Below are positions 27,472 to 36,566 of a DNA stretch of 64,000 nucleotides, in pieces. Where the stretch lies: assembly GCF_000718775.1 (NCBI RefSeq), contig NZ_JOCB01000033.1, forward strand, positions 3,079-67,078. Reading direction: 5' to 3'. The notes under the pieces were generated by a model. The model did no database searches. It saw nothing but the letters and a program-made list of their open reading frames with translations, and had not been told where the DNA came from. Every line of letters begins with the position of its first letter. The first letter of the stretch is position 1. The DNA is from Streptomyces sp. NRRL S-31 (GTDB lineage Bacteria; Actinomycetota; Actinomycetes; Streptomycetales; Streptomycetaceae). Both the position numbers and the translations under genes were made by a program.

Positions 27472-27476
27472 GCTGA

Positions 27477-28421
27477 TCACTGGTCCTTGTGGGAGAGGGC
27501 GCGGACGGTACGGGACGGGCTGGGCCGGTCCAGATGGGCGGCCATCCACACGCTGGTGGCGGTCAGACGGCCGAGGTCGACCCCGGTCTCGATGCCGAGC
27601 CCGTGCAGCATCCATACGAGGTCTTCGGTGGCGAGGTTGCCGGTCGCGGACTTGGCGTACGGGCAGCCGCCGAGGCCGCCCGCGGAGGCGTCCACCGTGG
27701 TGACACCGTGCTGGAGGGCGGCCAGGGTGTTGGCGAGCGCCTGTCCGTAGGTGTCGTGGAAGTGCACGCCGATCACGTTCGTCGGCACGCCCTCCTCGTT
27801 CAGCAGGGAGAGCAGTGCGAGGACATGGCCCGGGGTGGCCACCCCGATCGTGTCGCCGAGGCTCAGCTCGTCGCAGCCCATGTCCCGCAGGGCGGTGCAG
27901 ACCCGCGCCACCTGGTGCGGCGGCACCGCGCCCTCCCACGGGTCGCCGAAGCACATCGACACATAGCCCCGCACGTGCGCGCCCTCGTCCTTCGCGCGCC
28001 GCACCACCGGCTCGAACACCGCCAGCGACTCGTCCAGCGTGCGGTTGAGGTTGGCCTTAGCGAAGGACTCCGTGGCACTGGCGAAGACGGCGACCCGGTC
28101 GGCGCCGAGCGCGAGCGCCCGGTCCAGACCCCGCCCGTTGGGGACCAGCACCGGCAGGTCGACCCCGGGGAGGTCGCTGACCATCGGGTACAGCTGTTCG
28201 GCGTCCGCGAGCTGGGGCACCCACTCCGGGTGCACGAAGCTCGTCGCCTCGATCGTGGTGAGGCCCGCGGCGGCCAGCCGGCGGATGAACTCCGCCTTGA
28301 TCTCCACCGGTACCGCCGACTTCTCGTTCTGGAGCCCGTCGCGCGCGCCGACCTCGTGGATCCGCACCCGGGCGGGCAGGTCCTGGGCCGGTACGACCAT
28401 GGGCAGTCCACCGACGGTCAC
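27477..28421 (-). CDS. hmgL: Hydroxymethylglutaryl-CoA lyase
   Basis: A 314-residue TIM-barrel lyase of the DRE-TIM family that splits HMG-CoA into acetyl-CoA and acetoacetate, the last step of leucine degradation. [16 protein letters not shown] carries the conserved Arg/Asp pair, [14 protein letters not shown] the metal-binding histidines and [14 protein letters not shown] the catalytic-cysteine loop. GTG 28421 overlaps the stop of the biotin-carboxylase gene (GTGA), so translation is probably coupled. Confidence 0.94.
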   Translation of the reverse strand: MTVGGLPMVVPAQDLPARVRIHEVGARDGLQNEKSAVPVEIKAEFIRRLAAAGLTTIEATSFVHPEWVPQLADAEQLYPMVSDLPGVDLPVLVPNGRGLDRALALGADRVAVFASATESFAKANLNRTLDESLAVFEPVVRRAKDEGAHVRGYVSMCFGDPWEGAVPPHQVARVCTALRDMGCDELSLGDTIGVATPGHVLALLSLLNEEGVPTNVIGVHFHDTYGQALANTLAALQHGVTTVDASAGGLGGCPYAKSATGNLATEDLVWMLHGLGIETGVDLGRLTATSVWMAAHLDRPSPSRTVRALSHKDQ

Positions 28422-30334
28422 GGGGCCACCTCCTCGTGCGGTGCGATCACGGCCAGCACCTGGTCCATGGCGACCGTGGCGCCCGGCGCCACGTCCAGCT
28501 CGGCGACCGTGCCGGCGTGCGGGGCGGAGATGACGTGCTCCATCTTCATCGCCTCGACCACCAGCAGGCTCTGTCCCGCGGTCACCTCGTCGCCGACGGC
28601 CACCTTGACCACCGTCACCGTGCCCGGCATGGGGGCGGTGAGCGAGTCGGCGCCCGCGTGGGCCGCGCGGTTCAGCGCCGCGGCGACCGGGTCGTGGTCG
28701 CGGACCTGCCAGCCGTCGCCGTCGCGGCCGATCCAGTCACCGGCGCGGTGGAACGTGTGCCGGACGCCGTCCACGGTGACGCTCACCCGGTCGCCGCTGA
28801 CGGTGTGCGTGCCCCGGGGGCGGTACGCCACCGGTTCCCGCACCCGCAGGTGGAAGACGGGCGGCCGAGGGGTGCCGCCCAGCCGCCAGCCGCTCGGCAC
28901 CGAGAAGGGGTCGGTCCAGCCCTCCGCGCGCGGGGTCAGCGCCTCCAGGCGCACGGCCGCCGCCGCCTCGTACACCTCCTCCGGCACCTCGGCGGGGACC
29001 AGGTCGTCCACCGCCCGCTCCACCAGACCCGTGTCCAGGTCGCCCTCGACGACGGCCGGGTGGGCCAGCAGCCGGCGCAGGAACCCGGCGTTGGTCTGCA
29101 CGCCCAGCGTGACCGTCTCCGCCAGGGCCGCCCGCAGCCTGCGCAGCGCCGTCGCGCGGTCGGGACCGTAGGCGATCACCTTGGACAGCATCGGGTCGTA
29201 CAGGCTGCCCACCTCGGTGCCCTCGCTGAGCCCGGAGTCGGTGCGGACGCCGTCGCCCGACGGCTCGTTCAGCAGCAGGACCGTGCCGCCGGACGGCAGG
29301 AACCCGCGCGCGGGGTCCTCGGCGCAGATCCGGGCCTCGACCGCGTGCCCGGTCAGCGCCACGTCCTCCTGCGCGAAGCCCAGCGGCTCCCCGGCCGCCA
29401 CCCGCAGCTGCCACTCCACCAGGTCGAGCCCGGTGACGAGTTCGGTGACCGGGTGCTCCACCTGGAGACGGGTGTTCATCTCCATGAAGTAGTACGACGA
29501 CGGGTCACCGCCCGGCACGATGAACTCCACCGTGCCCGCGCCCCGGTACCCGCAGCTGCGGGCCGCCTGCACGGCCGCCTCGCCCATCGCCGCGCGCGTG
29601 GCCTCGTCCAGGAGCACGCTGGGCGCCTCCTCGACGATCTTCTGGTGGCGCCGCTGGAGGGAGCACTCGCGCTCGCCGAGGTGGACCACGTTCCCGTGGC
29701 CGTCGGCCAGCACCTGGATCTCGATGTGCCGGGGGCGGTCGATCCACCGCTCCACCAGCAGGGTGTCGTCACCGAAGGAGGCGCGGGCCTCCCGGCGGGC
29801 GGCGGCGATCTCCTCCTCCAGCGCTGTCAGGTCCCGCACCAGGCGCATGCCCTTGCCGCCACCGCCCGCGGACGGTTTCAGCAGCACGGGCGCGCCCAGG
29901 TCGCGGGCGGCCCGCGCCAGCTCCGGGTCGCGTCCGCCGGGGACCACCGGCACCCCGGCGGCCCGGACGGTCTCCTTGGCCCGGATCTTGTCGCCCATGA
30001 GCGCGATCGCGTCCGCCGGCGGGCCGACGAAGACCAGCCCCGCCTCCTCGCAGGCGCGCGCGAAGCCCGCGTTCTCGGCGAGGAAGCCGTACCCCGGGTG
30101 GACGGCCTGGGCGCCGGTGCGGGCGGCGGCTGCCAGCAGCCGCTCCACCGACAGATAGCTCTCGGCGGCGGGCGCCGGGCCGATCCGGACCGCCGTGTCG
30201 GCCTCCCGGACGTGCCGTGCGTCGGCGTCTGCGTCGGAGAAGACCGCCACCGAGCGCACGCCCAGCGAACGCAGCGTACGGATCACGCGGACGGCGATCT
30301 CGCCCCGGTTGGCCACCAGCACTGTGTCGAACAC
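28418..30334 (-). CDS. accC: Biotin-dependent acyl-CoA carboxylase alpha subunit (probable methylcrotonyl-CoA carboxylase)
   Basis: A 638-residue subunit with biotin carboxylase and biotin carrier domains. The N-terminus is [20 protein letters not shown]; the ATP-grasp loop is [29 protein letters not shown] is the carboxylase active-site region; the C-terminal carrier domain has VVEAMKMEH with the biotinyl lysine. Paired with the next gene and with hmgL, the substrate is most likely 3-methylcrotonyl-CoA, though actinobacterial subunits of this type can be broad. GTG 30334 has GAGGAGGGG upstream; the frame is open beyond, inside the neighbouring gene. Spacing to the beta-subunit gene is 11 bases. 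Confidence 0.92.
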   Translation of the reverse strand: MFDTVLVANRGEIAVRVIRTLRSLGVRSVAVFSDADADARHVREADTAVRIGPAPAAESYLSVERLLAAAARTGAQAVHPGYGFLAENAGFARACEEAGLVFVGPPADAIALMGDKIRAKETVRAAGVPVVPGGRDPELARAARDLGAPVLLKPSAGGGGKGMRLVRDLTALEEEIAAARREARASFGDDTLLVERWIDRPRHIEIQVLADGHGNVVHLGERECSLQRRHQKIVEEAPSVLLDEATRAAMGEAAVQAARSCGYRGAGTVEFIVPGGDPSSYYFMEMNTRLQVEHPVTELVTGLDLVEWQLRVAAGEPLGFAQEDVALTGHAVEARICAEDPARGFLPSGGTVLLLNEPSGDGVRTDSGLSEGTEVGSLYDPMLSKVIAYGPDRATALRRLRAALAETVTLGVQTNAGFLRRLLAHPAVVEGDLDTGLVERAVDDLVPAEVPEEVYEAAAAVRLEALTPRAEGWTDPFSVPSGWRLGGTPRPPVFHLRVREPVAYRPRGTHTVSGDRVSVTVDGVRHTFHRAGDWIGRDGDGWQVRDHDPVAAALNRAAHAGADSLTAPMPGTVTVVKVAVGDEVTAGQSLLVVEAMKMEHVISAPHAGTVAELDVAPGATVAMDQVLAVIAPHEEVAP

Positions 30335-30345
30335 GGTTCCCCTCC

Positions 30346-31962
30346 TCACATCCGGAAGACGCCGAACTGGGGATCTCCCAGGGGCGCGTTGGCGCAGGCC
30401 GTCAGGGCGAGACCGAGCACCTGGCGGGTGTCCAGCGGGTCGATCACGCCGTCGTCCCAGAGCCGGGCGGTGGCGTAGTAGGCGTTGCCCTGGCGCTCGT
30501 ACTGCGCGCGGATCGGCGCCTTGAACGTCTCCTCGTCCTCGGCGGGCCACTCCTCGCCCCGGGCCTGGAGCTGGTCGCGCTTGACGGTGGCGAGGACGGA
30601 GGCCGCCTGCTCGCCGCCCATCACGGAGATCTTGGCGTTGGGCCACATCCACAGGAAGCGGGGGGAGTAGGCCCGGCCGCACATCGAGTAGTTGCCCGCG
30701 CCGTAGGAGCCGCCGACCACCACCGTCAGCTTCGGCACGCGTGCGCAGGCGACCGCCGTCACCATCTTGGCGCCGTGCTTGGCGATGCCGCCCGCCTCGT
30801 AGTCCCTGCCGACCATGAACCCCGAGATGTTCTGGAGGAACACCAGCGGGATGCCGCGCTGGTCGCACAGTTCGATGAAGTGGGCGCCCTTCTGGGCGGA
30901 CTCGGAGAACAGGATGCCGTTGTTGGCGACGATCCCGACCGGGTGGCCGTGGATCCGGGCGAAGCCGGTGACCAGCGTCTGCCCGAACTCGGCCTTGAAC
31001 TCGGCGAACCGGGAGCCGTCGACCACGCGCGCGATGACCTCGCGGACGTCGTAGGGGGTGCGGGAGTCGACCGGCACGGCGCCGTACAGCCCGTAGGGGT
31101 CGGCCTTCGGCTCGACGGACGGCCGCACCTCCCAGGGCAGCGCCTGCCGGGCAGGGAGCGTGGCCACGATGTTCCGGACGATCCGGAGCGCGTGCGCGTC
31201 GTCCTCGGCGAGGTGGTCGGTGACCCCGGAGACCCGGGAGTGCACCTCGCCGCCGCCCAGCTCCTCCGCCGTGACGACCTCGCCGGTGGCCGCCTTCACC
31301 AGCGGCGGACCGCCGAGGAAGATCGTGCCCTGGCCGCGGACGATCACGGCCTCGTCGCTCATCGCCGGGACGTACGCCCCGCCCGCCGTGCAGGAGCCGA
31401 GGACGGCCGCGATCTGCGGGATGCCGGCGCCGGACATCCGGGCCTGGTTGTAGAAGATCCGGCCGAAGTGGTCCCGGTCGGGGAAGACCTCGTCCTGCAT
31501 CGGCAGGAAGGCCCCGCCGGAGTCGACCAGGTAGACGCACGGCAGCCGGTTGTCCAGGGCCACCTCCTGGGCGCGCAGGTGCTTCTTCACCGTCATCGGG
31601 TAGTACGTGCCCCCCTTGACCGTGGCGTCGTTGGCGACGATCACGCACTCGCGTCCGGCGACCCGGCCGATCCCGGCGATCACCCCGGCGGCCGGCGCCT
31701 GCCCGTCGTACATCCCGTCGGCCGCCAGCGGGGCCAGCTCCAGGAAGGGCGAGCCCGGGTCGAGCAGCGTGTCCACCCGGTCCCTGGGCAGCAGCTTGCC
31801 CCGCGCCGTATGCCGGGCCCGCGCCTTCTCGCCGCCGCCGAGGGCCGCCGCGGCCAGTTTGGCGCGCAGCTCCTCCACGAGTGCGAGATGGGCCCGTTCA
31901 TTGGCCCGCCAGCCCTCCGACGCGGGGTCCGCCGCGCTCGTCAGCTCCGGTGCCTCCTGCAT
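30346..31962 (-). CDS. accD1: Acyl-CoA carboxylase beta subunit (carboxyltransferase)
   Basis: A 538-residue carboxyltransferase with two crotonase-like halves. [40 protein letters not shown], and [20 protein letters not shown] with [19 protein letters not shown] match methylcrotonyl-CoA carboxylase beta subunits better than acetyl- or propionyl-CoA ones. It transfers carboxyl from biotin to 3-methylcrotonyl-CoA. It is the first gene of the leucine/isovalerate operon and is divergent from a TetR regulator; two matching palindromes lie in the gap. Confidence 0.92.
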   Translation of the reverse strand: MQEAPELTSAADPASEGWRANERAHLALVEELRAKLAAAALGGGEKARARHTARGKLLPRDRVDTLLDPGSPFLELAPLAADGMYDGQAPAAGVIAGIGRVAGRECVIVANDATVKGGTYYPMTVKKHLRAQEVALDNRLPCVYLVDSGGAFLPMQDEVFPDRDHFGRIFYNQARMSGAGIPQIAAVLGSCTAGGAYVPAMSDEAVIVRGQGTIFLGGPPLVKAATGEVVTAEELGGGEVHSRVSGVTDHLAEDDAHALRIVRNIVATLPARQALPWEVRPSVEPKADPYGLYGAVPVDSRTPYDVREVIARVVDGSRFAEFKAEFGQTLVTGFARIHGHPVGIVANNGILFSESAQKGAHFIELCDQRGIPLVFLQNISGFMVGRDYEAGGIAKHGAKMVTAVACARVPKLTVVVGGSYGAGNYSMCGRAYSPRFLWMWPNAKISVMGGEQAASVLATVKRDQLQARGEEWPAEDEETFKAPIRAQYERQGNAYYATARLWDDGVIDPLDTRQVLGLALTACANAPLGDPQFGVFRM

Positions 31963-31993
31963 CCTGCGGTCCCCTCACCCGGTGTCCGAACCT

Positions 31994-32009
31994 GTTAATG
32001 AGCGTTAAC
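31994..32009. promoter_or_regulatory. Predicted TetR operator, site 1
   Basis: GTTAATGAGCGTTAAC, matching GTTAAYGASCGYTAAC with its partner 29 bases downstream. Arms GTTA and TAAC are inverted around a CG-containing centre. It lies 32 bases upstream of the carboxylase start codon. Confidence 0.65.
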
Positions 32010-32022
32010 CTACGCCCACCAG

Positions 32023-32038
32023 GTTAACGACCGCTAAC
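32023..32038. promoter_or_regulatory. Predicted TetR operator, site 2
   Basis: GTTAACGACCGCTAAC, the second copy of the 16-base motif, 22 bases before the tetR start codon, covering the likely -35 area of the tetR promoter. This suggests autoregulation together with control of the divergent operon. Confidence 0.65.
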
Positions 32039-32047
32039 CGCGCTGTC

Positions 32048-32053
32048 TAGAAT
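32048..32053 (+). promoter_or_regulatory. -10 element of a leaderless tetR transcript
   Basis: TAGAAT fits the streptomycete -10 pattern TANNNT and ends 7 bases before the tetR ATG. No Shine-Dalgarno lies in between, so transcription probably begins at or next to the A of the ATG. Confidence 0.55.
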
Positions 32054-32060
32054 CGACCGC

Positions 32061-32660
32061 ATGGCCAGCAGAACCGACGCCCCCACCCGCCGCGAGCAGA
32101 TCCTGAAGGAGGCCGCGCGGCTCTTCGCCGAGCGCGGCTTCCACGGCGTCGGCGTCGACGAGATAGGCGCCGCGGTCGGCATCAGCGGCCCCGGTCTGTA
32201 CCGGCACTTCCCGGGCAAGGACGCCATGCTCGCCGAGCTGCTGGTCGGCATCAGCGGGCAGCTGCTCACCGGGGCCAGGCGGCGCCTGGCGGAGGCCGAC
32301 GGCGAGCCGGCCGGCCGGACGCTGGACTCGCTCATCGAGGGCCACATCGACTTCGCCCTGGACGACCGCCCGCTGATCACCCTGCACGACCGGGAGCTGG
32401 ACCGGCTGCGCGACAGCGACCGCAAGCTGGTGCGGCAGCTCCAGCGGCAGTACCTGGAGCTGTGGGTGGGGGTGGTCCGCGAGGTGTACCCGGGTCTGAC
32501 CGAGCCGGCCGCCCGCTCGGCCGTCCACTCGGTCTTCGGCCTGCTCAACTCCACCCCCCACCTGGGCCGCGCCGGCACGCTGCCCGGCCGCCAGACGACG
32601 GCGGCCCTGCTGCACCGGATGGCGCGGGGGGCGTTCGCGGCGGCGGGGGAGGATTCGTAG
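32061..32660 (+). CDS. TetR-family regulator of the leucine/isovalerate operon
   Basis: A 199-residue TetR repressor. The helix-turn-helix lies at about residues 10-57 (REQILKEAARLFAERGFHGV, then GAAVGISGPGLYRHFPGKDA). The C-terminal ligand domain is helical with no recognisable ligand motif. Its divergent position beside the carboxylase operon and the paired 16-bp palindromes suggest it represses that operon and itself; a CoA thioester inducer is plausible but only inferred. The mRNA appears leaderless. Confidence 0.85.
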   Translation: MASRTDAPTRREQILKEAARLFAERGFHGVGVDEIGAAVGISGPGLYRHFPGKDAMLAELLVGISGQLLTGARRRLAEADGEPAGRTLDSLIEGHIDFALDDRPLITLHDRELDRLRDSDRKLVRQLQRQYLELWVGVVREVYPGLTEPAARSAVHSVFGLLNSTPHLGRAGTLPGRQTTAALLHRMARGAFAAAGEDS

Positions 32661-32763
32661 GCCGTGGCCCCGGCCGCTGTGCGCGCCGGCGCGCGGCCGT
32701 GACGAGGGTTACGGCCGGATACCTCTGGACGGACTTCCGTACTCGCCGGTACGGTGAATGAGC

Positions 32764-32771
32764 AAGCGCTT
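32764..32771. promoter_or_regulatory. Palindrome upstream of the acyl-CoA dehydrogenase gene
   Basis: AAGCGCTT inside GCAAGCGCTTAG, 42 bases before the GTG start at 32814. It resembles half-symmetric CAAGNNCTTG operators of actinobacterial lipid regulators but matches imperfectly. Function unproven. Confidence 0.3.
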
Positions 32772-32813
32772 AGACATGGCCGGAGTCATGCCGAGGTACG
32801 TGGAGGTGGCGGC

Positions 32814-33971
32814 GTGCGCCGTACGGTGTTCAACGAAGATCACGAGGCGTTCCGGGAGACCCTTCGCGCCTTCATCGAGGCCGAGGTCGTACCCGTCTAC
32901 GACGAGTGGTTCGCCGCCGGCCAGGCGCCGCGCGACTTCTACTACAAGCTCGGCGAGCTGGGCATCTTCGGCATCAACGTGCCCGAGGAGTACGGCGGCG
33001 CGGGCATGGACAGCCACAAGTTCGAGGCCGTCCTCTACGAGGAGACCGCCCGCGCGGGCGTCCAGTTCGGCGGTTCCGGCGTGCACGTGCTGCTCGCCCT
33101 GCCGTACATCAAGATGCTCGCCACCGAGGAGCAGAAGAAGCGCTACCTGCCGAAGTTCGTCACCGGCGAGGAGATGTGGGCCATCGCGATGACGGAGCCG
33201 GGCACCGGCTCCGACCTCGCGGGCATGAAGTCCACCGCGAAGCTCTCCGAGGACGGCACCCACTACGTCCTCAACGGCGCCAAGACCTTCATCACCGGCG
33301 GCGTCCACGCCGACAAGGTCATCGTCTGCGCCCGCACGGCCGCGCCGACCGCCGAGGACCGCCGCCACGGCATCTCCCTCTTCGCCGTCGACACCAAGTC
33401 CGAGGGCTACTCCGTCGGCCGCAAGCTGGACAAGCTCGGCCTGCGCACCTCCGACACCGCCGAGCTGGCCTTCGTCGACGTCAAGGTGCCGGTCGAGGAC
33501 CTGCTCGGCGAGGAGAACAAGGGCTTCTACTACCTCGGCCACAACCTGGCCTCCGAGCGCTGGGGCATCGCCTTCGGCGCCTACGCCCAGGCCAAGGCCG
33601 CCGTCCGGTTCGCCAAGAATTACGTGCAGGACCGCACCGTCTTCGGCAAGCCGGTCGCCCACTTCCAGAACACCAAGTTCGAGCTGGCCGCCTGCCAGGC
33701 CGAGGTGGACGCCGCCGAGGCCGTCGCCGACCGCGCCACGGAGGCCCTGGACGCCGGCGAGCTGACCCCCGCCGAGGCCGCCTCCGCCAAGCTGTTCTGC
33801 ACCGAGGTCGCGCACCGCGTGATCGACCGCTGCCTCCAGCTGCACGGCGGCTACGGCTACATGAACGAGTACCCGATCGCCCGCCTGTACGCGGACAACC
33901 GCGTCAACCGCATCTACGGCGGCACCAGCGAGATCATGAAGTCGATCATCGCCAAGGACATGGGCCTGTAA
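32814..33971 (+). CDS. Acyl-CoA dehydrogenase (FadE-type)
   Basis: A 385-residue FAD acyl-CoA dehydrogenase. MTEPGTGSDLAGMKSTA and RTVFGKPVAHFQNTKFEL are family signatures, and the C-terminus has LHGGYGYMNEYPIARLYAD then YGGTSEIMKSIIAKDMGL. The YGGT motif, with Gly where short-chain enzymes have the catalytic Glu, is typical of long-chain/isovaleryl-like members whose base lies elsewhere. GTG 32814 is chosen because GGAGG lies 7 bases upstream; the frame extends to 32754 without one. A thioesterase gene follows 35 bases later. Confidence 0.88.
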   Translation: MRRTVFNEDHEAFRETLRAFIEAEVVPVYDEWFAAGQAPRDFYYKLGELGIFGINVPEEYGGAGMDSHKFEAVLYEETARAGVQFGGSGVHVLLALPYIKMLATEEQKKRYLPKFVTGEEMWAIAMTEPGTGSDLAGMKSTAKLSEDGTHYVLNGAKTFITGGVHADKVIVCARTAAPTAEDRRHGISLFAVDTKSEGYSVGRKLDKLGLRTSDTAELAFVDVKVPVEDLLGEENKGFYYLGHNLASERWGIAFGAYAQAKAAVRFAKNYVQDRTVFGKPVAHFQNTKFELAACQAEVDAAEAVADRATEALDAGELTPAEAASAKLFCTEVAHRVIDRCLQLHGGYGYMNEYPIARLYADNRVNRIYGGTSEIMKSIIAKDMGL

Positions 33972-34006
33972 CGACCGGGCGATCACCGGCCGGTACAACC
34001 GACGCC

Positions 34007-34882
34007 ATGAGCCAGGCACTCCAGGATCTCCTCGATCTGCTCGACCTGGAGCAGATCGAGGAGAACATCTTCCGCGGCCGGTCCCGCTCCGCCGTCGTCC
34101 CGCGCGTCTTCGGCGGGCAGGTCGCGGCACAGGCGATGGTCGCCGCCGGCCGGACGGTCCCCGCGGACCGGCCGGCCCACTCCCTGCACGCCTACTTCCT
34201 GCGCCCCGGCGACCCGGGCGCCCCGATCGTCTACACCGTCGACCGCATCCGCGACGGCCGCTCCTTCACCACCCGCCGGGTCGTCGCCGTCCAGCACGGC
34301 AAGCCGATCTTCCACCTGTCGGCGTCCTTCCAGGCGCACGAGGAGGGGCTGGAGCACCAGACGCCGATGCCCGTCGCACCGGACCCGGCGACCCTGCCCA
34401 CCTCCCAGGAGCGGCTGCTCGGCCACGGCCACCTCGACCCCGAGGTCGTCGAAAGGCTCCTCCAGGCCCGCGAGGCGATCGACCTCCGGTACGCGGACGA
34501 GCCGCCGTACGGCCGGTACGGCGAGCCGCGCGAGCCGCACTCCCAGGTGTGGTTCCGCACCAACGGCAAGCTCCAGGGCGCCATCGACGAGCCCCTGCTC
34601 CACGTCGTCCTCGCCACCTACGTCTCGGACATGACCCTGCTCGACTCGGTGCTGCTCGCGCACGGGCGCGGCGGCTGGGCCGTCGGCGACGTCGTCGGGG
34701 CCTCGCTGGACCACGCGATGTGGTTCCACCGGCCCTTCCGGGCCGACGAATGGCTGCTGTACGACCAGGAGTCGCCGTCCGCGCACGGTGGTCGCGGCCT
34801 CGGCCAGGCCCGGATATACACGCAGGACGGGCGGCTCGCCATCAGCGTCATCCAGGAGGGCGTGGTCCGCGTCCCGAGGTGA
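34007..34882 (+). CDS. Acyl-CoA thioesterase II (TesB-like)
   Basis: A 291-residue double-hotdog thioesterase of the TesB family, hydrolysing acyl-CoA to free acid and CoA. RVFGGQVAAQAMVAAGRTV and HSLHAYFLRPGDPGAPIVY are the N-terminal hotdog signatures. The C-terminal repeat has SLDHAMWFHRPFRADEWLLY and ends ARIYTQDGRLAISVIQEGVV, close to the family consensus. It is probably co-transcribed with the preceding dehydrogenase. Confidence 0.92.
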   Translation: MSQALQDLLDLLDLEQIEENIFRGRSRSAVVPRVFGGQVAAQAMVAAGRTVPADRPAHSLHAYFLRPGDPGAPIVYTVDRIRDGRSFTTRRVVAVQHGKPIFHLSASFQAHEEGLEHQTPMPVAPDPATLPTSQERLLGHGHLDPEVVERLLQAREAIDLRYADEPPYGRYGEPREPHSQVWFRTNGKLQGAIDEPLLHVVLATYVSDMTLLDSVLLAHGRGGWAVGDVVGASLDHAMWFHRPFRADEWLLYDQESPSAHGGRGLGQARIYTQDGRLAISVIQEGVVRVPR

Positions 34883-35195
34883 CCGTCACCGGACGTGCCG
34901 CCCGAGATGCCGTGTGGCGCAAGCGGGACTAGGCTCGTTGAGTGAAGGGCCGCAGTGAACGGCATGCCCTGCGCACGGGCCGCCCGGACCCCGGGCTCCC
35001 GGCCGCGGCACCCGCAGAGCGATCACGCGCGGGTGGACCGCGAGGGCATCGGTGGAGAGGCCGGTCCGTTCGAGCCCGCTGCGGTGACACCTGAAGACCG
35101 CGCCGCACCTCCCTATTCGGCAGCGGCGACGGCCATCCACCTCGCGCCTCCCCTTCCGGGACCCGCGAGAGACGATGGAGATGGAAGGTATTCCC
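34883..35195. other. 313-bp gap before the Gly/His-rich gene
   Basis: No gene seen. TAGGCT at 34930-34935 fits a -10 element but no good -35 precedes it. GGAAGG at about 35183 serves the next gene. The rest is plain GC-rich sequence to my reading. Confidence 0.4.
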
Positions 35196-35615
35196 ATGCG
35201 ATCACAGCGCACGCGGCGTCTTGTCGCGTTGTCCGCCTCAGGCCTGCTGCTGGCCGGTGGAGCGGCAATCGGCACGGCCGGCAGCGCCTTCGCCTCGGAG
35301 CACGGCAACAACAGCTCCTACAGCAGCGACCACGGTGGTGGCGGCTGGGGCGACGACGACGGCGGCTACGGCTGGGGCAACCACAACGGCGACTACGGCT
35401 ACGGCAACGGCGGCTACGGTGGCGGCCACGGTGGCGACCATGGCGGCGGCCACGGCGGCGGCCATGGCGGCGGTGGTGACCACGGCGGTGGCGGCCACGG
35501 TGGCGGCGGCCACGGTGGCGGCGGTCACGGCGGCGGTGGCGGCGGCCACGGTGGTGGCGGCGGCGGTCACGGCGGCGGTGGCGGTGGAGGCCACGGCGGC
35601 GGTGGCGGCCACTGA
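35196..35615 (+). CDS. Secreted glycine/histidine-rich repeat protein
   Basis: A 139-residue protein with a Sec signal peptide (residues 1-33, RSQRTRR then a hydrophobic run ending SAFA) and a mature part of almost only Gly and His, with Asp, Tyr, Asn and Trp at its start. From about residue 65 it is built of HGGG and HGGGG units with growing Gly runs. I know of no characterised close relative. The regular histidines suggest binding of Ni, Zn or Cu; the glycine repeats suggest a flexible or wall-associated chain. Both are inference. ATG 35196 has GGAAGG 7 bases upstream. A strong terminator follows. Confidence 0.75.
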   Translation: MRSQRTRRLVALSASGLLLAGGAAIGTAGSAFASEHGNNSSYSSDHGGGGWGDDDGGYGWGNHNGDYGYGNGGYGGGHGGDHGGGHGGGHGGGGDHGGGGHGGGGHGGGGHGGGGGGHGGGGGGHGGGGGGGHGGGGGH

Positions 35616-35638
35616 CCCGAACGCCCACTGAGCACGAC

Positions 35639-35664
35639 GTGCGGCCCCGTTCGCGGGGCCGCAC
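35639..35664 (+). terminator. Terminator after the Gly/His-rich gene
   Basis: GTGCGGCCCCG (35639-35649) pairs perfectly with CGGGGCCGCAC (35654-35664) around a TTCG tetraloop, followed by CTTTGTG. It could also serve the minus-strand gene ending at 35712. Confidence 0.85.
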
Positions 35665-35711
35665 CTTTGTGTGCCGCCCGCCCTCCGCCCCGCCGGGCGG
35701 CCGCGGCCCGG

Positions 35712-36503
35712 TCAGGCGAGGAGGCCCGCCTGGTCCAGCAGATACGCGGTCATCGGGTCGTAGTGGCGCGGGCTGACCACGTGGTCGTCGAGCGGCACGA
35801 CCACCTGCACGGTGCCCTCGGCCTCCGCGAGGAACAGCGCCGGGTCGTTGCAGTCGGCGTACCCGACGGAGTCGACACCGTGCTGCCCCGCGTACCCCGC
35901 CCAGCCGTGGTCGGCCACGACCAGGTCGGGCAGCGGACGCCCCTCCCGCTCAAGGCCCGTGAGGACGGCACGCATCGGCTCCCCGGAGTGGGTGTGCCAC
36001 AGCGTCGCGCCGTGCTCCAGCACCGCCACGTCGGCGAACTGCATCACGTACCCCTCGTCCGTGCCGAGCCCGTCCGGGATGACGACGATCTCGCAGCCGG
36101 CGGCGCGCAGCGCGGCGGCCGTGGCCCGGTGGACGTCCAGCAGGCCGCCCGGGTGCCCGGTCGCGAACAGCACCCGCTGCCGCCCCTCGGCCGCCTTGCG
36201 CAGCCGCGCCGCCATCCGCTCCAGCGCGTCCACGGTCAGCTCCGGGTCGATGGTGTCCTGTCCGTACCGGTACTCCGGGTCGTCGTTGACGCCCACCCGC
36301 TCGGCCATGACCGCGAGCACGTCCTGTTCGTCCGTCCAGCGCTCGCCCAGCTCCAGGCCGAACCAGAAGGCGCGGACACCGTTGGCGAGCTGGCGGTAGT
36401 GGGAGAGGTTGTTCTCGCGGGGCGTGGCGACGTCCCCCGCGATACGGGTGCGCACCAGGTGGTCGACGAGCTGGGCGCGGCTGGGTGTCCCGGGTATCGG
36501 CAT
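35712..36503 (-). CDS. Conserved protein, possible phosphatase
   Basis: A 263-residue cytoplasmic protein conserved in streptomycetes and usually annotated as a phosphatase; I see no classic phosphatase motif that proves it. Notable segments are RVLFATGHPGGLLDVHRATA, EIVVIPDGLGTDEGYVMQF and DHVVSPRHYDPMTAYLLDQA, the last near the C-terminus. ATG 36503 starts the conserved N-terminus (MPIPGTPSRAQLVDHL); the frame extends to 36527. It lies 63 bases downstream of the PucR gene on the same strand and could be co-transcribed. Confidence 0.7.
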   Translation of the reverse strand: MPIPGTPSRAQLVDHLVRTRIAGDVATPRENNLSHYRQLANGVRAFWFGLELGERWTDEQDVLAVMAERVGVNDDPEYRYGQDTIDPELTVDALERMAARLRKAAEGRQRVLFATGHPGGLLDVHRATAAALRAAGCEIVVIPDGLGTDEGYVMQFADVAVLEHGATLWHTHSGEPMRAVLTGLEREGRPLPDLVVADHGWAGYAGQHGVDSVGYADCNDPALFLAEAEGTVQVVVPLDDHVVSPRHYDPMTAYLLDQAGLLA

Positions 36504-36566
36504 GCCCCCCATTGTGGGGCAGCCCACCTCCTCGGACCCCGGCGCGACCGCCCGCCGGGACGGGCC

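Noticed and set aside
32764..32771. KstR-type operator before the acyl-CoA dehydrogenase gene
   Set aside because: One arm does not match (CTTA instead of CTTG) and no such regulator is encoded nearby; kept only as a weak palindrome.
35238..35612. Ala/Thr/Val-rich antisense frame opposite the Gly/His-rich gene
   Set aside because: It mirrors the GGC/CAC repeats, with no ribosome-binding site; the sense frame has a proper signal peptide.
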